DNA of 64,000 bases from Rhizobium sp. 2MFCol3.1 (lineage in GTDB: Bacteria > Pseudomonadota > Alphaproteobacteria > Rhizobiales > Rhizobiaceae). Under the pieces are notes generated by a model, which made no database searches, was not told the origin of the DNA, and worked only from the letters and a program-made list of their open reading frames with translations. Position 1 is the first letter of the stretch. Each line of letters starts with the position of its first letter. Position numbers and translations under genes: made by a program. This document shows, one piece after another, positions 7,898 through 17,657 of this stretch. Location of the stretch: the NCBI RefSeq assembly GCF_000377565.1, contig NZ_KB898354.1:434001-498000 (forward strand), given 5' to 3'.

Positions 7898-9173
7898 CCG
7901 GAACGACCTCCGAATCTTCTGAAGACGGCGGGCCGTCGTTGCTCCAGGGCTCTGTCTCGAAGCGTAGCGGCAGGTTCGGCGGCGTGTAGGGCGGCGCTGT
8001 CGTCGATGACAATCGGTCGATCACCGATTGGTGCAGCGAGGCGCCGTCGGGGATGAAGCGGCGGTCGGCCAGCGGCAGGTAGATGCGCGTCGTGTCGCCG
8101 CGCTTGCGCCAGGAGGTGACCGGCACACGCCTCGGCACATATTCGAGCAGCTTCCACGCCCAGTTCATGGAGTCGTGCAGCGGCGCCGTTGGGGCCGGCC
8201 GGACATAGCTCTTCGTCGGGTTGTCGCCATGGACGAGTTCGTTGACGGCGTCCTCATTGTAGGTGAGGCCGGTGCTTCGGGTCTCGGCGATCATCCAGGC
8301 GAGCGGTATCTTGATCGCGGCGCTCTCCGCTTCCGGATAGCCGCCGCCGATATCGCCATGAACACCGGAGAACCAGACTTCCTTCACGTTCTGCGGAGGC
8401 GGGGCCGGTGGCTTGAAGGGGCCGCCCCAGTAGTCCTGCCCTTGCCGCCATGGCAGCGGATTGAACATGGTCCGCCGCTCATCGATGGCCAGCGCCTGGC
8501 GGATCACTTCGACGCTGGGATTTCGATCGGTGAAGGGAAGCGTCAGGAGTTGCGGGCGCCATTTGCCCCAGACAATGACCGAGGACACGGTGTCGAAGAG
8601 GCCGAGCAGCTTGATCGGCGGGCGGTCGGTCTTCAGCGTGCGCTCGTAGAGGCGCATGGTCTTGAAGGCCGAGGGTGCGTCCCAGTCGACATCGGCGGCA
8701 TCCGCGCCGCCCTGTTGCTGCTCGCTTTCGGAGATGCCCTTATAGGTGTTGTAGGCGTAGTCGATCAGGTTGACGTGGTATTTGCTCATCAGGCCGAGCG
8801 AATGGACGAAGCCTGCCAGCACTCGCGCCGTATAGGCGCCGCGGCTGAAGCCGAAGATGTAGATGTTGTCGCGGTCCCGATACTCTTGATCGTCCCCCGG
8901 TTCGCCAGGCTCGTAATTGTCGACGAGGAAGCGGTAGGCCTCTTTCACGTTCTGATCGAGGCCCCAGCCGGTTGCCAAGCCCCAGAGCTCGACCGTCTTG
9001 CGATAGGCGTTGGACCAGGCATTGGCGGCGCCGAAGGTGCCGACGCCGGGATCGTAATAGACGATCTGTTTGTCGCTGCGGTCGAGAACGCCGAACAGCC
9101 TCAGAATATTGGTGCGGTCGGCTGAGATTTCGTTCGACGTGCCATCGAACAGAATGACGATATTCTTGCCCAT
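7881..9173 (-). CDS. DUF2235 alpha/beta-hydrolase-like protein
   Basis: This 430-aa protein begins MGKNIVILFDGTSNE and contains GFSRGAYTAR (residues 108-117), the serine nucleophile elbow of the DUF2235/Tle1 phospholipase-like family. No signal peptide or membrane segment is evident, so it is probably cytosolic unless delivered by a partner. Tle1-type members are type VI secretion phospholipase effectors, but no type VI component, VgrG, PAAR or immunity gene is nearby, and many DUF2235 proteins have unknown roles. It is transcribed toward the VOC gene and away from carB. Confidence 0.85.
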   Translation of the reverse strand: MGKNIVILFDGTSNEISADRTNILRLFGVLDRSDKQIVYYDPGVGTFGAANAWSNAYRKTVELWGLATGWGLDQNVKEAYRFLVDNYEPGEPGDDQEYRDRDNIYIFGFSRGAYTARVLAGFVHSLGLMSKYHVNLIDYAYNTYKGISESEQQQGGADAADVDWDAPSAFKTMRLYERTLKTDRPPIKLLGLFDTVSSVIVWGKWRPQLLTLPFTDRNPSVEVIRQALAIDERRTMFNPLPWRQGQDYWGGPFKPPAPPPQNVKEVWFSGVHGDIGGGYPEAESAAIKIPLAWMIAETRSTGLTYNEDAVNELVHGDNPTKSYVRPAPTAPLHDSMNWAWKLLEYVPRRVPVTSWRKRGDTTRIYLPLADRRFIPDGASLHQSVIDRLSSTTAPPYTPPNLPLRFETEPWSNDGPPSSEDSEVVPVTPAA

Positions 9174-9293
9174 CGATGCCCCTCACGTGTGGGGATATCG
9201 TAACATGATCGCGAAGGGTTTGAAATCTCAGGTGGTTTGTCGCGTTTTGCGACACTTCGGCGTGTCGTCGCGTTGGCCGTCGTGCGGCGAAAA

Positions 9294-9322
9294 GCCGGCC
9301 GTGAAGGATCACGACCGGCCTT
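9294..9322 (-). terminator. Intrinsic terminator after carB
   Basis: Inverted repeat of GCCGGCCGTGA/TCACGACCGGC type around an AGGA loop. On the minus strand it is followed by TTTTCG, 7 bp beyond the carB stop codon. Confidence 0.65.
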
Positions 9323-9328
9323 GATGTC

Positions 9329-12300
9329 TTAGGCGAAGTAGCTCTGCAGCGGGCGAACCTCGAGGTTGCCGGCCTTCAGCGCCTTGATCGCCTGGGCGGC
9401 TGCCTCGGCGCCGGCCATGGTGGTGTAGTAGGGTACCTTCTGCATCAGCGTCGCGCGGCGCAGCGACTTGGAGTCGGAGATCGCCTTGTTCGAATCGGTC
9501 GTGTTGATGACCAGCTGGACCTGACGGTTGCGGATGGCGTCCTCGATGTGCGGACGGCCCTCAAGCACCTTGTTGATCTTCACGGCCTCGATGCCGTTTT
9601 CGGCGAGGAAGCGGGCGGTGCCGCCGGTGGCCAGAACCTTGAAGCCCTGTTCGACCAGCATGCGGATCGCGGGAAGGACGCGCGGCTTGTCATCGTCGCG
9701 CACCGATACGAAGACCGTTCCGTCACGCGGCAGTTCGACGCTGGCGCCGAGCTGCGACTTGGCGAAGGCCAGCGCGAAATCGGTGTCGAGGCCGATGACT
9801 TCGCCGGTCGAGCGCATTTCCGGGCCAAGCAGCGTGTCGACGCCGGGGAAGCGGGCGAACGGGAAGACGGCTTCCTTGACGGCGATGTGCTTCAGGTTGC
9901 GCGGATCCGGCTTTTCGCCGTAGGCGGCAAACAGCGGATCGAGCTTTTCGCCGGCCATGGCGCGGGCGGCGATCTTGGCGATCGGCGCGCCGATCGTCTT
10001 GGCGACGAAGGGAACGGTACGCGAGGCGCGCGGGTTCACTTCGAGCACGTAGACGGTGCCGTCCTTGATGGCGAACTGGACGTTCATCAGGCCGACGACG
10101 TTGAGAGCCTTGGCCATCGACTTCGCCTGACGCTCGAGCTCGTCGATCATCTCGGCTGAGAGCGTGCGCGGGGGCAGCGAGCAAGCCGAGTCGCCGGAGT
10201 GAATTCCGGCTTCCTCGATGTGCTCCATGATGCCGGCGATGAAGGCGTCCTTGCCGTCGGAGAGGCAGTCGACGTCGACTTCGATGGCGTTCGACAGGTA
10301 GCTGTCGAAGAGCAGGGGGTTCTTGCCGAGCAGCGTGTTGATCTGGCCGGTCTTGTCGTTCGGGTAGCGCTGCTTGATGTCTTCAGGCACCAGTTCCGGA
10401 ACGGTGTCGAGCAGGTAGGTCTGCAGCATGCTCTCGTTGTGGATGATCTGCATGGCGCGGCCACCCAGAACGTAGGACGGGCGAACGACCAGCGGGAAGC
10501 CGATTTCGGTGGCGACCAGGCGGGCCTGTTCGACCGAGTAGGCGATGCCGTTGTTCGGCTGTGTCAGGTCGAGCTTGATCAAGAGCTTCTGGAAGCGGTC
10601 GCGGTCTTCGGCGAGGTCGATCATGTCGGGCGCGGTGCCGAGGATCGGGATGCCGTTCTTCTCAAGCGCTTCGGCGAGCTTCAGCGGGGTCTGGCCGCCG
10701 AACTGCACGATGACGCCGACGACTTCACCCTTTTCCTGCTCGGCGCGCAGGATTTCGATCACGTCTTCGGCCGTCAGCGGCTCGAAGTAGAGGCGATCGG
10801 AGGTGTCGTAGTCGGTCGATACCGTTTCCGGGTTGCAGTTGATCATGATGGCTTCATAGCCGGCGTCACGCAGAGCGAACGCGGCATGGCAGCAGCAATA
10901 GTCGAACTCGATGCCCTGGCCGATACGGTTCGGACCGCCGCCGAGGATGACGACCTTCTTGCGGTCGGAAATTTCGGCTTCCGAGCGGGCGGCGCCGACG
11001 AAAGGCGTCTCGTAGCTCGAATACATGTAGGCGGTCGGCGAAGCGAATTCCGCGGCGCAGGTGTCGATGCGCTTGAAGACCGGGCGGACGTTCAGCGAAT
11101 TGCGCAGCTCGGCCACTTCCTTCGGGCGCTTGCCCGAAAGCGTTGCGAGGCGCGCGTCGGAGAAGCCCATGGCCTTCAGCGTGCGCAGGTTTGCGGCGTC
11201 GGTGGGCAGGCCGTGTTCGCGAACGCGGGCTTCCATGTCGATGATCGCCTTGAACTGGGCGATGAACCACGGGTCGATCTTGCAGCCTTCGTGCACTTCC
11301 TCGGGGCTCATGCCCATGCGCAGTGCCTGGGCGACCATGCGCAGGCGATCCGGCGTCGGCGTGCCGATGGCGGCGCGGATGGCGTTCTGGCTGCCTTCGC
11401 CTTCCTCGACGCCGGGGATTTCGATCTCGTCGAGGCCGGTGAGGCCTGTTTCGAGACCGCGCAGCGCCTTCTGCAGCGATTCGGCAAAGGTGCGGCCGAT
11501 CGCCATGACTTCACCGACTGACTTCATGGCTGTCGTCAGAACCGGCGAGGCGCCCGGGAACTTCTCGAATGCGAAGCGCGGGATCTTGGTGACGACGTAA
11601 TCGATCGACGGTTCGAACGAGGCAGGCGTCGCGCCGCCGGTGATGTCGTTGTCGAGTTCGTCGAGCGTGTAGCCGATGGCGAGCTTGGCGGCGACCTTGG
11701 CGATCGGGAAGCCGGTGGCCTTCGATGCGAGAGCCGACGAGCGCGAGACGCGCGGGTTCATTTCGATGACGACGAGGCGGCCGTCCTTCGGGTTGACGGC
11801 GAACTGGACGTTCGAGCCGCCGGTTTCAACGCCGATCTCGCGCAGAACCGCGATCGAAGCGTTGCGCATCATCTGGTATTCCTTGTCGGTCAGCGTGAGC
11901 GCCGGCGCGACAGTGATCGAGTCGCCCGTGTGGACGCCCATCGGGTCGATGTTCTCGATCGAGCAGATGATGATGCAGTTGTCCGCCTTGTCGCGGACGA
12001 CCTCCATTTCATATTCCTTCCAGCCGAGAACCGATTCCTCGATCAGGACTTCCGTCGTCGGCGAGGCATCAAGGCCGCCGCCGATGATTTCGAAGAACTC
12101 CGAGCGGTTATAGGCAATGCCGCCGCCGGTGCCGCCCATGGTGAAGGAGGGGCGGATGATGGCGGGCAGGCCGACGACGTCGATCGCCTGGGCGGCAATC
12201 GCCATGGCGTGGCTGATGTAGCGCTGCTTGCGGTCGGTCTCGCCGAGGTTCCACTGGTTTTCCAGCGCGTCGAGCGCCTTGTCGAGTTCAGCACCCGAGA

Positions 12301-12817
12301 GGCTTTCCTTCAGCTTGTTGCGTTCGGCTTCATGCGTCTTGCGGTCGGCATCCTTGATGTCGGTGGCATTGGCGAGCATCGAGCGCGGGGTTTCGAGGCC
12401 GATGCGGTCCATGGCTTCGCGGAAAAGCGCGCGGTCTTCGGCCATGTCGATGGCGGCCGGCTTGGCGCCGATCATCTCGACATTGTAGCGATCGAGAACG
12501 CCCATGCGCTTGAGAGAAAGCGCGGTGTTGAGCGCGGTCTGGCCGCCCATGGTGGGCAGCAGGGCGTCCGGGCGCTCCTTGGCGATGATCTTGGCGACGA
12601 CCTCAGGGGTGATCGGCTCGACATAGGTGGCGTCGGCGAGGCCCGGGTCGGTCATGATGGTGGCCGGGTTGGAGTTGACGAGGATGACGCGGTAGCCTTC
12701 CTCCTTCAGCGCCTTGCAGGCCTGGGTGCCGGAATAGTCGAACTCGCATGCCTGGCCAATGACGATCGGTCCTGCGCCGATGATGAGGATCGATTTGATA
12801 TCTTGGCGCTTCGGCAT
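9329..12817 (-). CDS. carB: Carbamoyl-phosphate synthase, large subunit
   Basis: This 1162-aa cytosolic enzyme makes carbamoyl phosphate from bicarbonate, ATP and ammonia channelled from CarA, feeding arginine and pyrimidine synthesis. Two homologous ATP-grasp halves are visible: [20 protein letters not shown] at the start and [17 protein letters not shown] in the middle. A C-terminal MGS-like allosteric domain ([15 protein letters not shown]) follows. Length is slightly above E. coli CarB (1073 aa), as in other rhizobia. I chose [11 protein letters not shown] at 12817; a longer in-frame start at 12886 is unlikely. carA lies 7.4 kb away on the same strand, so the subunits are not in one operon. 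Confidence 0.97.
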   Translation of the reverse strand: MPKRQDIKSILIIGAGPIVIGQACEFDYSGTQACKALKEEGYRVILVNSNPATIMTDPGLADATYVEPITPEVVAKIIAKERPDALLPTMGGQTALNTALSLKRMGVLDRYNVEMIGAKPAAIDMAEDRALFREAMDRIGLETPRSMLANATDIKDADRKTHEAERNKLKESLSGAELDKALDALENQWNLGETDRKQRYISHAMAIAAQAIDVVGLPAIIRPSFTMGGTGGGIAYNRSEFFEIIGGGLDASPTTEVLIEESVLGWKEYEMEVVRDKADNCIIICSIENIDPMGVHTGDSITVAPALTLTDKEYQMMRNASIAVLREIGVETGGSNVQFAVNPKDGRLVVIEMNPRVSRSSALASKATGFPIAKVAAKLAIGYTLDELDNDITGGATPASFEPSIDYVVTKIPRFAFEKFPGASPVLTTAMKSVGEVMAIGRTFAESLQKALRGLETGLTGLDEIEIPGVEEGEGSQNAIRAAIGTPTPDRLRMVAQALRMGMSPEEVHEGCKIDPWFIAQFKAIIDMEARVREHGLPTDAANLRTLKAMGFSDARLATLSGKRPKEVAELRNSLNVRPVFKRIDTCAAEFASPTAYMYSSYETPFVGAARSEAEISDRKKVVILGGGPNRIGQGIEFDYCCCHAAFALRDAGYEAIMINCNPETVSTDYDTSDRLYFEPLTAEDVIEILRAEQEKGEVVGVIVQFGGQTPLKLAEALEKNGIPILGTAPDMIDLAEDRDRFQKLLIKLDLTQPNNGIAYSVEQARLVATEIGFPLVVRPSYVLGGRAMQIIHNESMLQTYLLDTVPELVPEDIKQRYPNDKTGQINTLLGKNPLLFDSYLSNAIEVDVDCLSDGKDAFIAGIMEHIEEAGIHSGDSACSLPPRTLSAEMIDELERQAKSMAKALNVVGLMNVQFAIKDGTVYVLEVNPRASRTVPFVAKTIGAPIAKIAARAMAGEKLDPLFAAYGEKPDPRNLKHIAVKEAVFPFARFPGVDTLLGPEMRSTGEVIGLDTDFALAFAKSQLGASVELPRDGTVFVSVRDDDKPRVLPAIRMLVEQGFKVLATGGTARFLAENGIEAVKINKVLEGRPHIEDAIRNRQVQLVINTTDSNKAISDSKSLRRATLMQKVPYYTTMAGAEAAAQAIKALKAGNLEVRPLQSYFA

Positions 12818-12979
12818 GGGCTTTTTTCCGTTTCCTAGCTGCGCAGAAAGCCGGCCAGGGTGGGAGGCACCGGCCGGGTCGCGCATATGATGGTCTTTTC
12901 AGGCTAGAAGCGGCTTATAGGCAAATGTATTCGTGAACGGAACCCCATAATTTACGGAATCGACAGGAATCGGAAGGGG

Positions 12980-14008
12980 CTAGCCGAGGCCCGGCAAAAC
13001 GAGCGCGCGAATCTCGCCCGGACGGGCCGGATTGCTGATCGCTTCCACCGCCTCGCCAAGCCCGATACGGCGCGAAATCAGCGCTTCGACCTTGATCGTG
13101 CCAGATGCGATCAGGTCGGCGGCGCGCCTGTGGGTGAAGGGGTTGATGAAGGAGCCGATCAGCCTGATTTCACGAAACAGCAGGTCGAAGGGCTCGATCG
13201 ACACTTTCGCGCCTTGCGGCATGACGCCGAGAATCACGACTGTGCCGCCATGACGGGTAAGGGTAGGGGCCTGCTCGACGGTCTCGGCGACGCCGGCGCA
13301 TTCGATGACGACATCGGCGCCGCCGGGCAGCAGGCCATCCGGCGCTGTGATGTGTTTGATGATGTCGCCATCACCAGGGTCGGCGGTCGCCGTCGCGCCG
13401 AGTCTTTCGGCCAGCCGCCGCTTGTCGGCGCTGCGGGTGACGAGCACGACGTCGGTGGCGCCGGCAAGGCGCGCGAGTTGCACGACCAGCAGGCCGATGA
13501 CGCCGCCGCCCAATACGACCACAGACGAGCCGGTCCTGATCTCGGCCAGATCGACGCCGTGCAGGCAGCAGGCGAGTGGTTCGCAGAAGGCGCCGTGTAC
13601 GGGATCGAGGTCATCGGGCAGGGCGAAGGCCTGTTTTTGCGGGACGATCACATATTCCGCGAAGCCGCCGTCGCGGCTGATGCCGATTGCCTGGAGGTTG
13701 CGGCAGAGATTGACGCGGCCGCGCTGGCACTGGTCGCATTGACCGCAGGAGATGTTCGGGTCGCCGGTGATGCGCAAGCCCTTTCGAAAACCGCTGACGG
13801 CGGGGCCGATCTCCTCGATGATGCCGGTGAATTCGTGGCCGAGCGTGATCGGCGGGCGGGAAGGGAATTCGCCGTGAAGCAGGTGCCTGTCGGTACCGCA
13901 GATGCCGCAGGCCTCGACGCGGACCAGCAGCTCGCCCGGACCGGGGCTGGGCTTTTCCACCTCGCTGAGCGAGAGTTTCCCGATTGCTTCCAGCCGCACT
14001 GCCTTCAT
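12980..14008 (-). CDS. Zinc-dependent alcohol/polyol dehydrogenase (MDR superfamily)
   Basis: The 342-aa medium-chain dehydrogenase has the catalytic zinc motif CGICGTDRHLLHGEF followed by LGHEFTG. Structural-zinc cysteines are at CGQCDQCQRGRVNLC, and a Rossmann NAD(P)-binding motif VVLGGGVIGLLVVQLA follows. It resembles sorbitol/threonine-type dehydrogenases, but the substrate is not inferable. The start at 14008 (MKAVRLEAIGK) is preceded by GGAGGAGAAC; the longer in-frame start at 14128 is rejected. It stands alone, divergent from the metallopeptidase gene. Confidence 0.88.
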   Translation of the reverse strand: MKAVRLEAIGKLSLSEVEKPSPGPGELLVRVEACGICGTDRHLLHGEFPSRPPITLGHEFTGIIEEIGPAVSGFRKGLRITGDPNISCGQCDQCQRGRVNLCRNLQAIGISRDGGFAEYVIVPQKQAFALPDDLDPVHGAFCEPLACCLHGVDLAEIRTGSSVVVLGGGVIGLLVVQLARLAGATDVVLVTRSADKRRLAERLGATATADPGDGDIIKHITAPDGLLPGGADVVIECAGVAETVEQAPTLTRHGGTVVILGVMPQGAKVSIEPFDLLFREIRLIGSFINPFTHRRAADLIASGTIKVEALISRRIGLGEAVEAISNPARPGEIRALVLPGLG

Positions 14009-14182
14009 GCCCAGTTCTCCTCCGATATCTCCCTCGTGCAGAAGGGGCGAAAGCAAGGCGCGCGTCAAGCGCCTGTCGTGGCCGCGAAGGGCGGATACGC
14101 GTGGTTGAAATCGGCTGGAATTTCCCATTCCCCCGGATATATAAGAGATGAGAGAGCAAGCAGTCTCTGCGGGGAGATCATC

Positions 14183-15100
14183 ATGGAATGGAAAGGCCGG
14201 CGTCAGTCCGACAATATCGAGGATCGTCGCGGTGATCCTTCCATGGGTGGATTAGGACGAGGAGGCGGCTTCAGCTTTCCGTCCGGCGGCGGCATGGGCC
14301 GGCGCGGTGGCGGGCTCAGCATCGGCACCATCATCTTTCTCGTCGTGCTCTATCTGATCTTCAAGGCCATGGGCATCGACCTCCTGCAGGTGATGGATGG
14401 CGGCATGTCGAGTGGCCCGGGCTATGAGCAGAGCCAGTCCAGCGGCAGCCAGACCCCCGCCAACGACGAGATGACCGCCTTCGTGCGCACGGTGCTCGCC
14501 GAGACCGAGGATACGTGGCAGGGCATCTTCCAATCGATGGGCCGTGAATACGAAGATCCAAAGCTGGTGCTGTTCTCGGGCCAGACGCAGTCGGGCTGCG
14601 GCTTTGCATCCGCCGCGACAGGGCCGTTCTATTGCCCGCAGGACCGCAAGGTCTATCTCGACACCGCATTCTTCAACGAGCTCAGCCGCAAGTTCGGCGC
14701 TTCGGGCGATTTCGCCGAGGCCTATGTCGTTTCGCACGAAGTCGGCCATCACGTGCAGAACCTGCTCGGCATCCTGCCCAAATTCAATGAGGCGCGCCAG
14801 CGCATGAGCGAGGCCGATGCCAACAAGATGTCGGTGCGCGTCGAACTGCAGGCCGATTGCTTCGCCGGGATCTGGGGCAAGTTCACCCAGCAGAAGGGTA
14901 TCCTGGAAGCAGGCGACCTCGAGGAGGCGCTGAACGCGGCGCAGCAGATCGGCGACGATACGCTGCAGAAGCGCAGCCAGGGTTATGTCGTGCCTGAGAG
15001 TTTCAACCACGGCACCTCGGCGCAGCGCGTGAAATGGTTCAAGCGCGGCTTCGACACCGGCCAGATGCAGGCCTGCGACACCTTCTCCGGCCCGGTCTGA
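14183..15100 (+). CDS. YpfJ/KPN_02809-type neutral zinc metallopeptidase
   Basis: The 305-aa protein has a Gly-rich N-terminus (MEWKGRRQSDNIEDRRGDPS), one transmembrane helix at about residues 46-62 and a C-terminal metallopeptidase domain. The zinc-binding motif is HEVGHH (His185, Glu186, His189), with a later glutamate in QADCFAGIWG as a likely third ligand. The family is conserved in proteobacteria, but its substrate is unknown. GGGGAG precedes the ATG at 14183; the much longer open frame upstream overlaps the divergent dehydrogenase and is spurious. Confidence 0.9.
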   Translation: MEWKGRRQSDNIEDRRGDPSMGGLGRGGGFSFPSGGGMGRRGGGLSIGTIIFLVVLYLIFKAMGIDLLQVMDGGMSSGPGYEQSQSSGSQTPANDEMTAFVRTVLAETEDTWQGIFQSMGREYEDPKLVLFSGQTQSGCGFASAATGPFYCPQDRKVYLDTAFFNELSRKFGASGDFAEAYVVSHEVGHHVQNLLGILPKFNEARQRMSEADANKMSVRVELQADCFAGIWGKFTQQKGILEAGDLEEALNAAQQIGDDTLQKRSQGYVVPESFNHGTSAQRVKWFKRGFDTGQMQACDTFSGPV

Positions 15101-15167
15101 CGGTTGCAGGTCCCGGCTCCGGGACCGCGTCCACCGGCTTTCGTCTCGTGTATCCTTGTGCGATAGT

Positions 15168-15186
15168 TCGGCTCAATTTGAGCCGA
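15168..15186. promoter_or_regulatory. Perfect 9+1+9 inverted repeat, putative LysR operator
   Basis: TCGGCTCAA-T-TTGAGCCGA lies 20 bp upstream of the LysR gene start at 15206. Position and symmetry suggest an autoregulatory binding site or a leader hairpin close to the ribosome-binding region; there is no T-tract, so it is not a terminator. Confidence 0.5.
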
Positions 15187-15205
15187 TCGTGCGGGAAAGT
15201 GCACA

Positions 15206-16114
15206 ATGGATGATCTTCCACTCAGCGACCTCGATGCCTTTACGGCAATCGCCAGAGAGCGCAGTTTTCGCGCGGCGGCGCGCAAGCGGGGTGTCTCGGC
15301 GTCGTCGCTCAGCGACTCCCTCAGAAGATTGGAGGAGCGGCTTGGTGTGCGGCTTCTCAACCGGACAACGCGCAGCGTGACGCCGACGGAGGCCGGGCAG
15401 CGGCTTCTGGAGAGGCTGGCGCCGGCGCTGGGGGAGGTCGCTTCCGCGCTCGGGCAGCTCGACAGTTTTCGCGAGGGACCATCGGGCACGCTCAGGCTCA
15501 ACGTGCCGACCATCGCGGCGCGCTCCTTTCTGTCCGATATCATCAACCGTTTTCTGAAGGCCTATCCGAAGGTGCGGATCGAGGTGATCGGCGAGGACAG
15601 TTTCATAGATGTGCTCGGCGCCGGCTATGATGCGGGCATTCGCTATGACGAGCGGCTGGAGCGCGACATGATCGCGGTGCCGATCGGCCCGCGCCGGCAG
15701 CGCTATGTGACGGCCGCGTCGTCCGATTATCTCAAGCGTCGCGGCGTGCCGCAGCATCCGCGCGATCTTATCGACCATGATTGCATCATCCACCGGTTCC
15801 TGAGCGGCACGAGCGCGACGCCGTGGGAATTCGACCGGGATGGTGAGACGCTGATGATCACGCCGACGGGGCAGGTGTCGGCCAATGCGATCGAAATCGA
15901 GGTCGGAGCCGCCGTCGCCGGGCTCGGCATCATGCGCACCTTCGAGGAGGTGGTGATGCCCGAGGTCGGGGCAGGGCGGCTGGAGCTCATTCTGGAGGAG
16001 TGGGTGACCGAATTTTCCGGACCGTTCCTCTATTACGCCAGCCGTCGCCACATGCCGGCGGCGCTGCGCGCCTTCGTCGACTTCATCAAGGCGGAACCAC
16101 AAAAACAGCGCTAG
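15206..16114 (+). CDS. LysR-family transcriptional regulator
   Basis: The 302-aa protein has an N-terminal winged HTH (LDAFTAIARERSFRAAARK, then SASSLSDSLRRLEERLG) and a periplasmic-binding-protein-like effector domain. It belongs to the group with RTTRSVTPTEAGQRLL, which often controls efflux or oxidoreductase genes. The TetA-like efflux gene starts 156 bp downstream on the same strand and is a plausible target. The effector is unknown. Confidence 0.9.
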   Translation: MDDLPLSDLDAFTAIARERSFRAAARKRGVSASSLSDSLRRLEERLGVRLLNRTTRSVTPTEAGQRLLERLAPALGEVASALGQLDSFREGPSGTLRLNVPTIAARSFLSDIINRFLKAYPKVRIEVIGEDSFIDVLGAGYDAGIRYDERLERDMIAVPIGPRRQRYVTAASSDYLKRRGVPQHPRDLIDHDCIIHRFLSGTSATPWEFDRDGETLMITPTGQVSANAIEIEVGAAVAGLGIMRTFEEVVMPEVGAGRLELILEEWVTEFSGPFLYYASRRHMPAALRAFVDFIKAEPQKQR

Positions 16115-16270
16115 GTGCGCGCTTTGTTCCGGTTCGCCATCAACGGAAGTCGTGAGCCTATCAAAACAATTGAAATGTTCACGTATTGTTTCGTTATTTT
16201 GCCTGCAGTATGTAGAACGGGCGGCGATGAGATCGTCTTTTCAGAAAACAAGCAGCTGTAGAGACCTCGC

Positions 16271-17518
16271 ATGCTCGATCCGAAATTCGTCCGCCGCGGC
16301 CTTTTCCTCGTCTTCATGATCCTGTTTCTCGACGTGATCGGGATCGCGATCATCATGCCGGTGCTGCCTGTTTATCTTGAGCAGCTTACCGGCGGTTCCG
16401 TCAGCGATGCGGCGCTCGATGGCGGCTGGCTGCTCGTCGTCTATGCCGGCATGCAGTTTTTGTTCGCGCCGTTGCTCGGCAATCTGAGCGATCGCTTCGG
16501 GCGGCGGCCGGTGCTGCTGCTCTCGGTTCTGACCTTCGCGATCGACAATCTGATCTGCGCGGTGGCGACCAGCTTCTGGATGCTGTTCATCGGGCGTATG
16601 CTGGCCGGCTTGAGCGGCGGCAGTTTCGCGACGTGTTCGGCCTATATCGCCGATATCAGCAACGAAGAAAACCGCGCCAAGAATTTCGGCCTCATCGGCA
16701 TCGCGTTTGGCGTCGGCTTTACCGTCGGTCCCGTCATCGGCGGCTTCCTCGGCGAGTTCGGGCCGCGCGTGCCGTTTTATGGTGCGGCGGCGGTGTCGTT
16801 CCTCAATTTCGTCGCGGCCTGCTTCCTGCTGCCCGAGACACTCGACGCGAAAAACCGGCGCCGTTTCGAATGGAAGCGTGCTAACCCGCTCGGCGCAGTG
16901 AAGCAGATGCGAAACTATCCGGGGATCGGGTGGATCGCCGCCGTGATGTTCCTGTTCTGGTTGGCGCATGCGGTCTATCCTGCTGTCTGGTCGTTCGTCA
17001 CCAGCTATCGCTACAATTGGAGCGAGGGCGAGATCGGGCTATCGCTCGGAATTTACGGGATCGGTGCAGCCGTCGTCATGGCGCTGGTGCTGCCGAGGAT
17101 CGTGCCCGTTCTCGGCGAGTGGAAGACGGCGGTGGTCGGGCTCTGCTTCTCGGTGGTCGGTCTCACGGGCTATGCCTTTGCCTGGGAGGGATGGGTGGTC
17201 TATGCGGTCATCGTGCTGACCGTGATGGAAAACATCGCCGATCCGCCGCTTCGCAGCATTGCCGCCGGCAAGGTGCCGCCCTCGGCGCAAGGCGAGCTGC
17301 AGGGGGCGTTGACAAGCCTTTCCAGCATCACGACGATCATCGGTCCGCTGATCTTCACGCAGATGTTCGGCTATTTCACCAAGCCGGATGCGCCGGTTAC
17401 CTTCGCCGGCGCGCCGTTCCTGATGGCCGCATTCTTCATCCTGATCGCCACGCTGGTGTTTCTTCTCAGGGTGCGTATATCAAAGACAGACAAGGCGCTT
17501 GGTCAGGCGGCCGAGTGA
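16271..17518 (+). CDS. TCR/Tet-family MFS efflux transporter
   Basis: This 415-aa inner-membrane antiporter has about 12 predicted transmembrane helices. The first begins [20 protein letters not shown]. The motif-A loop [16 protein letters not shown] follows helix 2, and [16 protein letters not shown] is a motif-C-like antiporter signature. These match TetA(A/B/C)-related pumps, but chromosomal rhizobial members often export other compounds, so tetracycline resistance should not be assumed. A LysR gene precedes it and a MATE pump follows on the same strand. Confidence 0.85.
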   Translation: MLDPKFVRRGLFLVFMILFLDVIGIAIIMPVLPVYLEQLTGGSVSDAALDGGWLLVVYAGMQFLFAPLLGNLSDRFGRRPVLLLSVLTFAIDNLICAVATSFWMLFIGRMLAGLSGGSFATCSAYIADISNEENRAKNFGLIGIAFGVGFTVGPVIGGFLGEFGPRVPFYGAAAVSFLNFVAACFLLPETLDAKNRRRFEWKRANPLGAVKQMRNYPGIGWIAAVMFLFWLAHAVYPAVWSFVTSYRYNWSEGEIGLSLGIYGIGAAVVMALVLPRIVPVLGEWKTAVVGLCFSVVGLTGYAFAWEGWVVYAVIVLTVMENIADPPLRSIAAGKVPPSAQGELQGALTSLSSITTIIGPLIFTQMFGYFTKPDAPVTFAGAPFLMAAFFILIATLVFLLRVRISKTDKALGQAAE

Positions 17519-17657
17519 TCGATCAGAATCGATGATGTGATGATGAATATTTCATCACCTGCATGTTTTTGGGTGTCGTTTCCTCGGGATTTCGGCTAGA
17601 GCCTTGGTCATATTGTCGCGATTTGCGGCCATTTGCATCAACTCACAGGACACCGTC

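Noticed and set aside
7881..9173. Type VI secretion effector call for the DUF2235 gene
   Set aside because: No secretion, adaptor or immunity gene is present nearby.
10199..11521. 440-codon frame antisense to carB
   Set aside because: carB is certain on the minus strand; the antisense frame is a by-product of high GC codon use.
16271..17518. Calling the MFS gene tetA
   Set aside because: The TCR/Tet family is broad; sequence alone does not show tetracycline transport.
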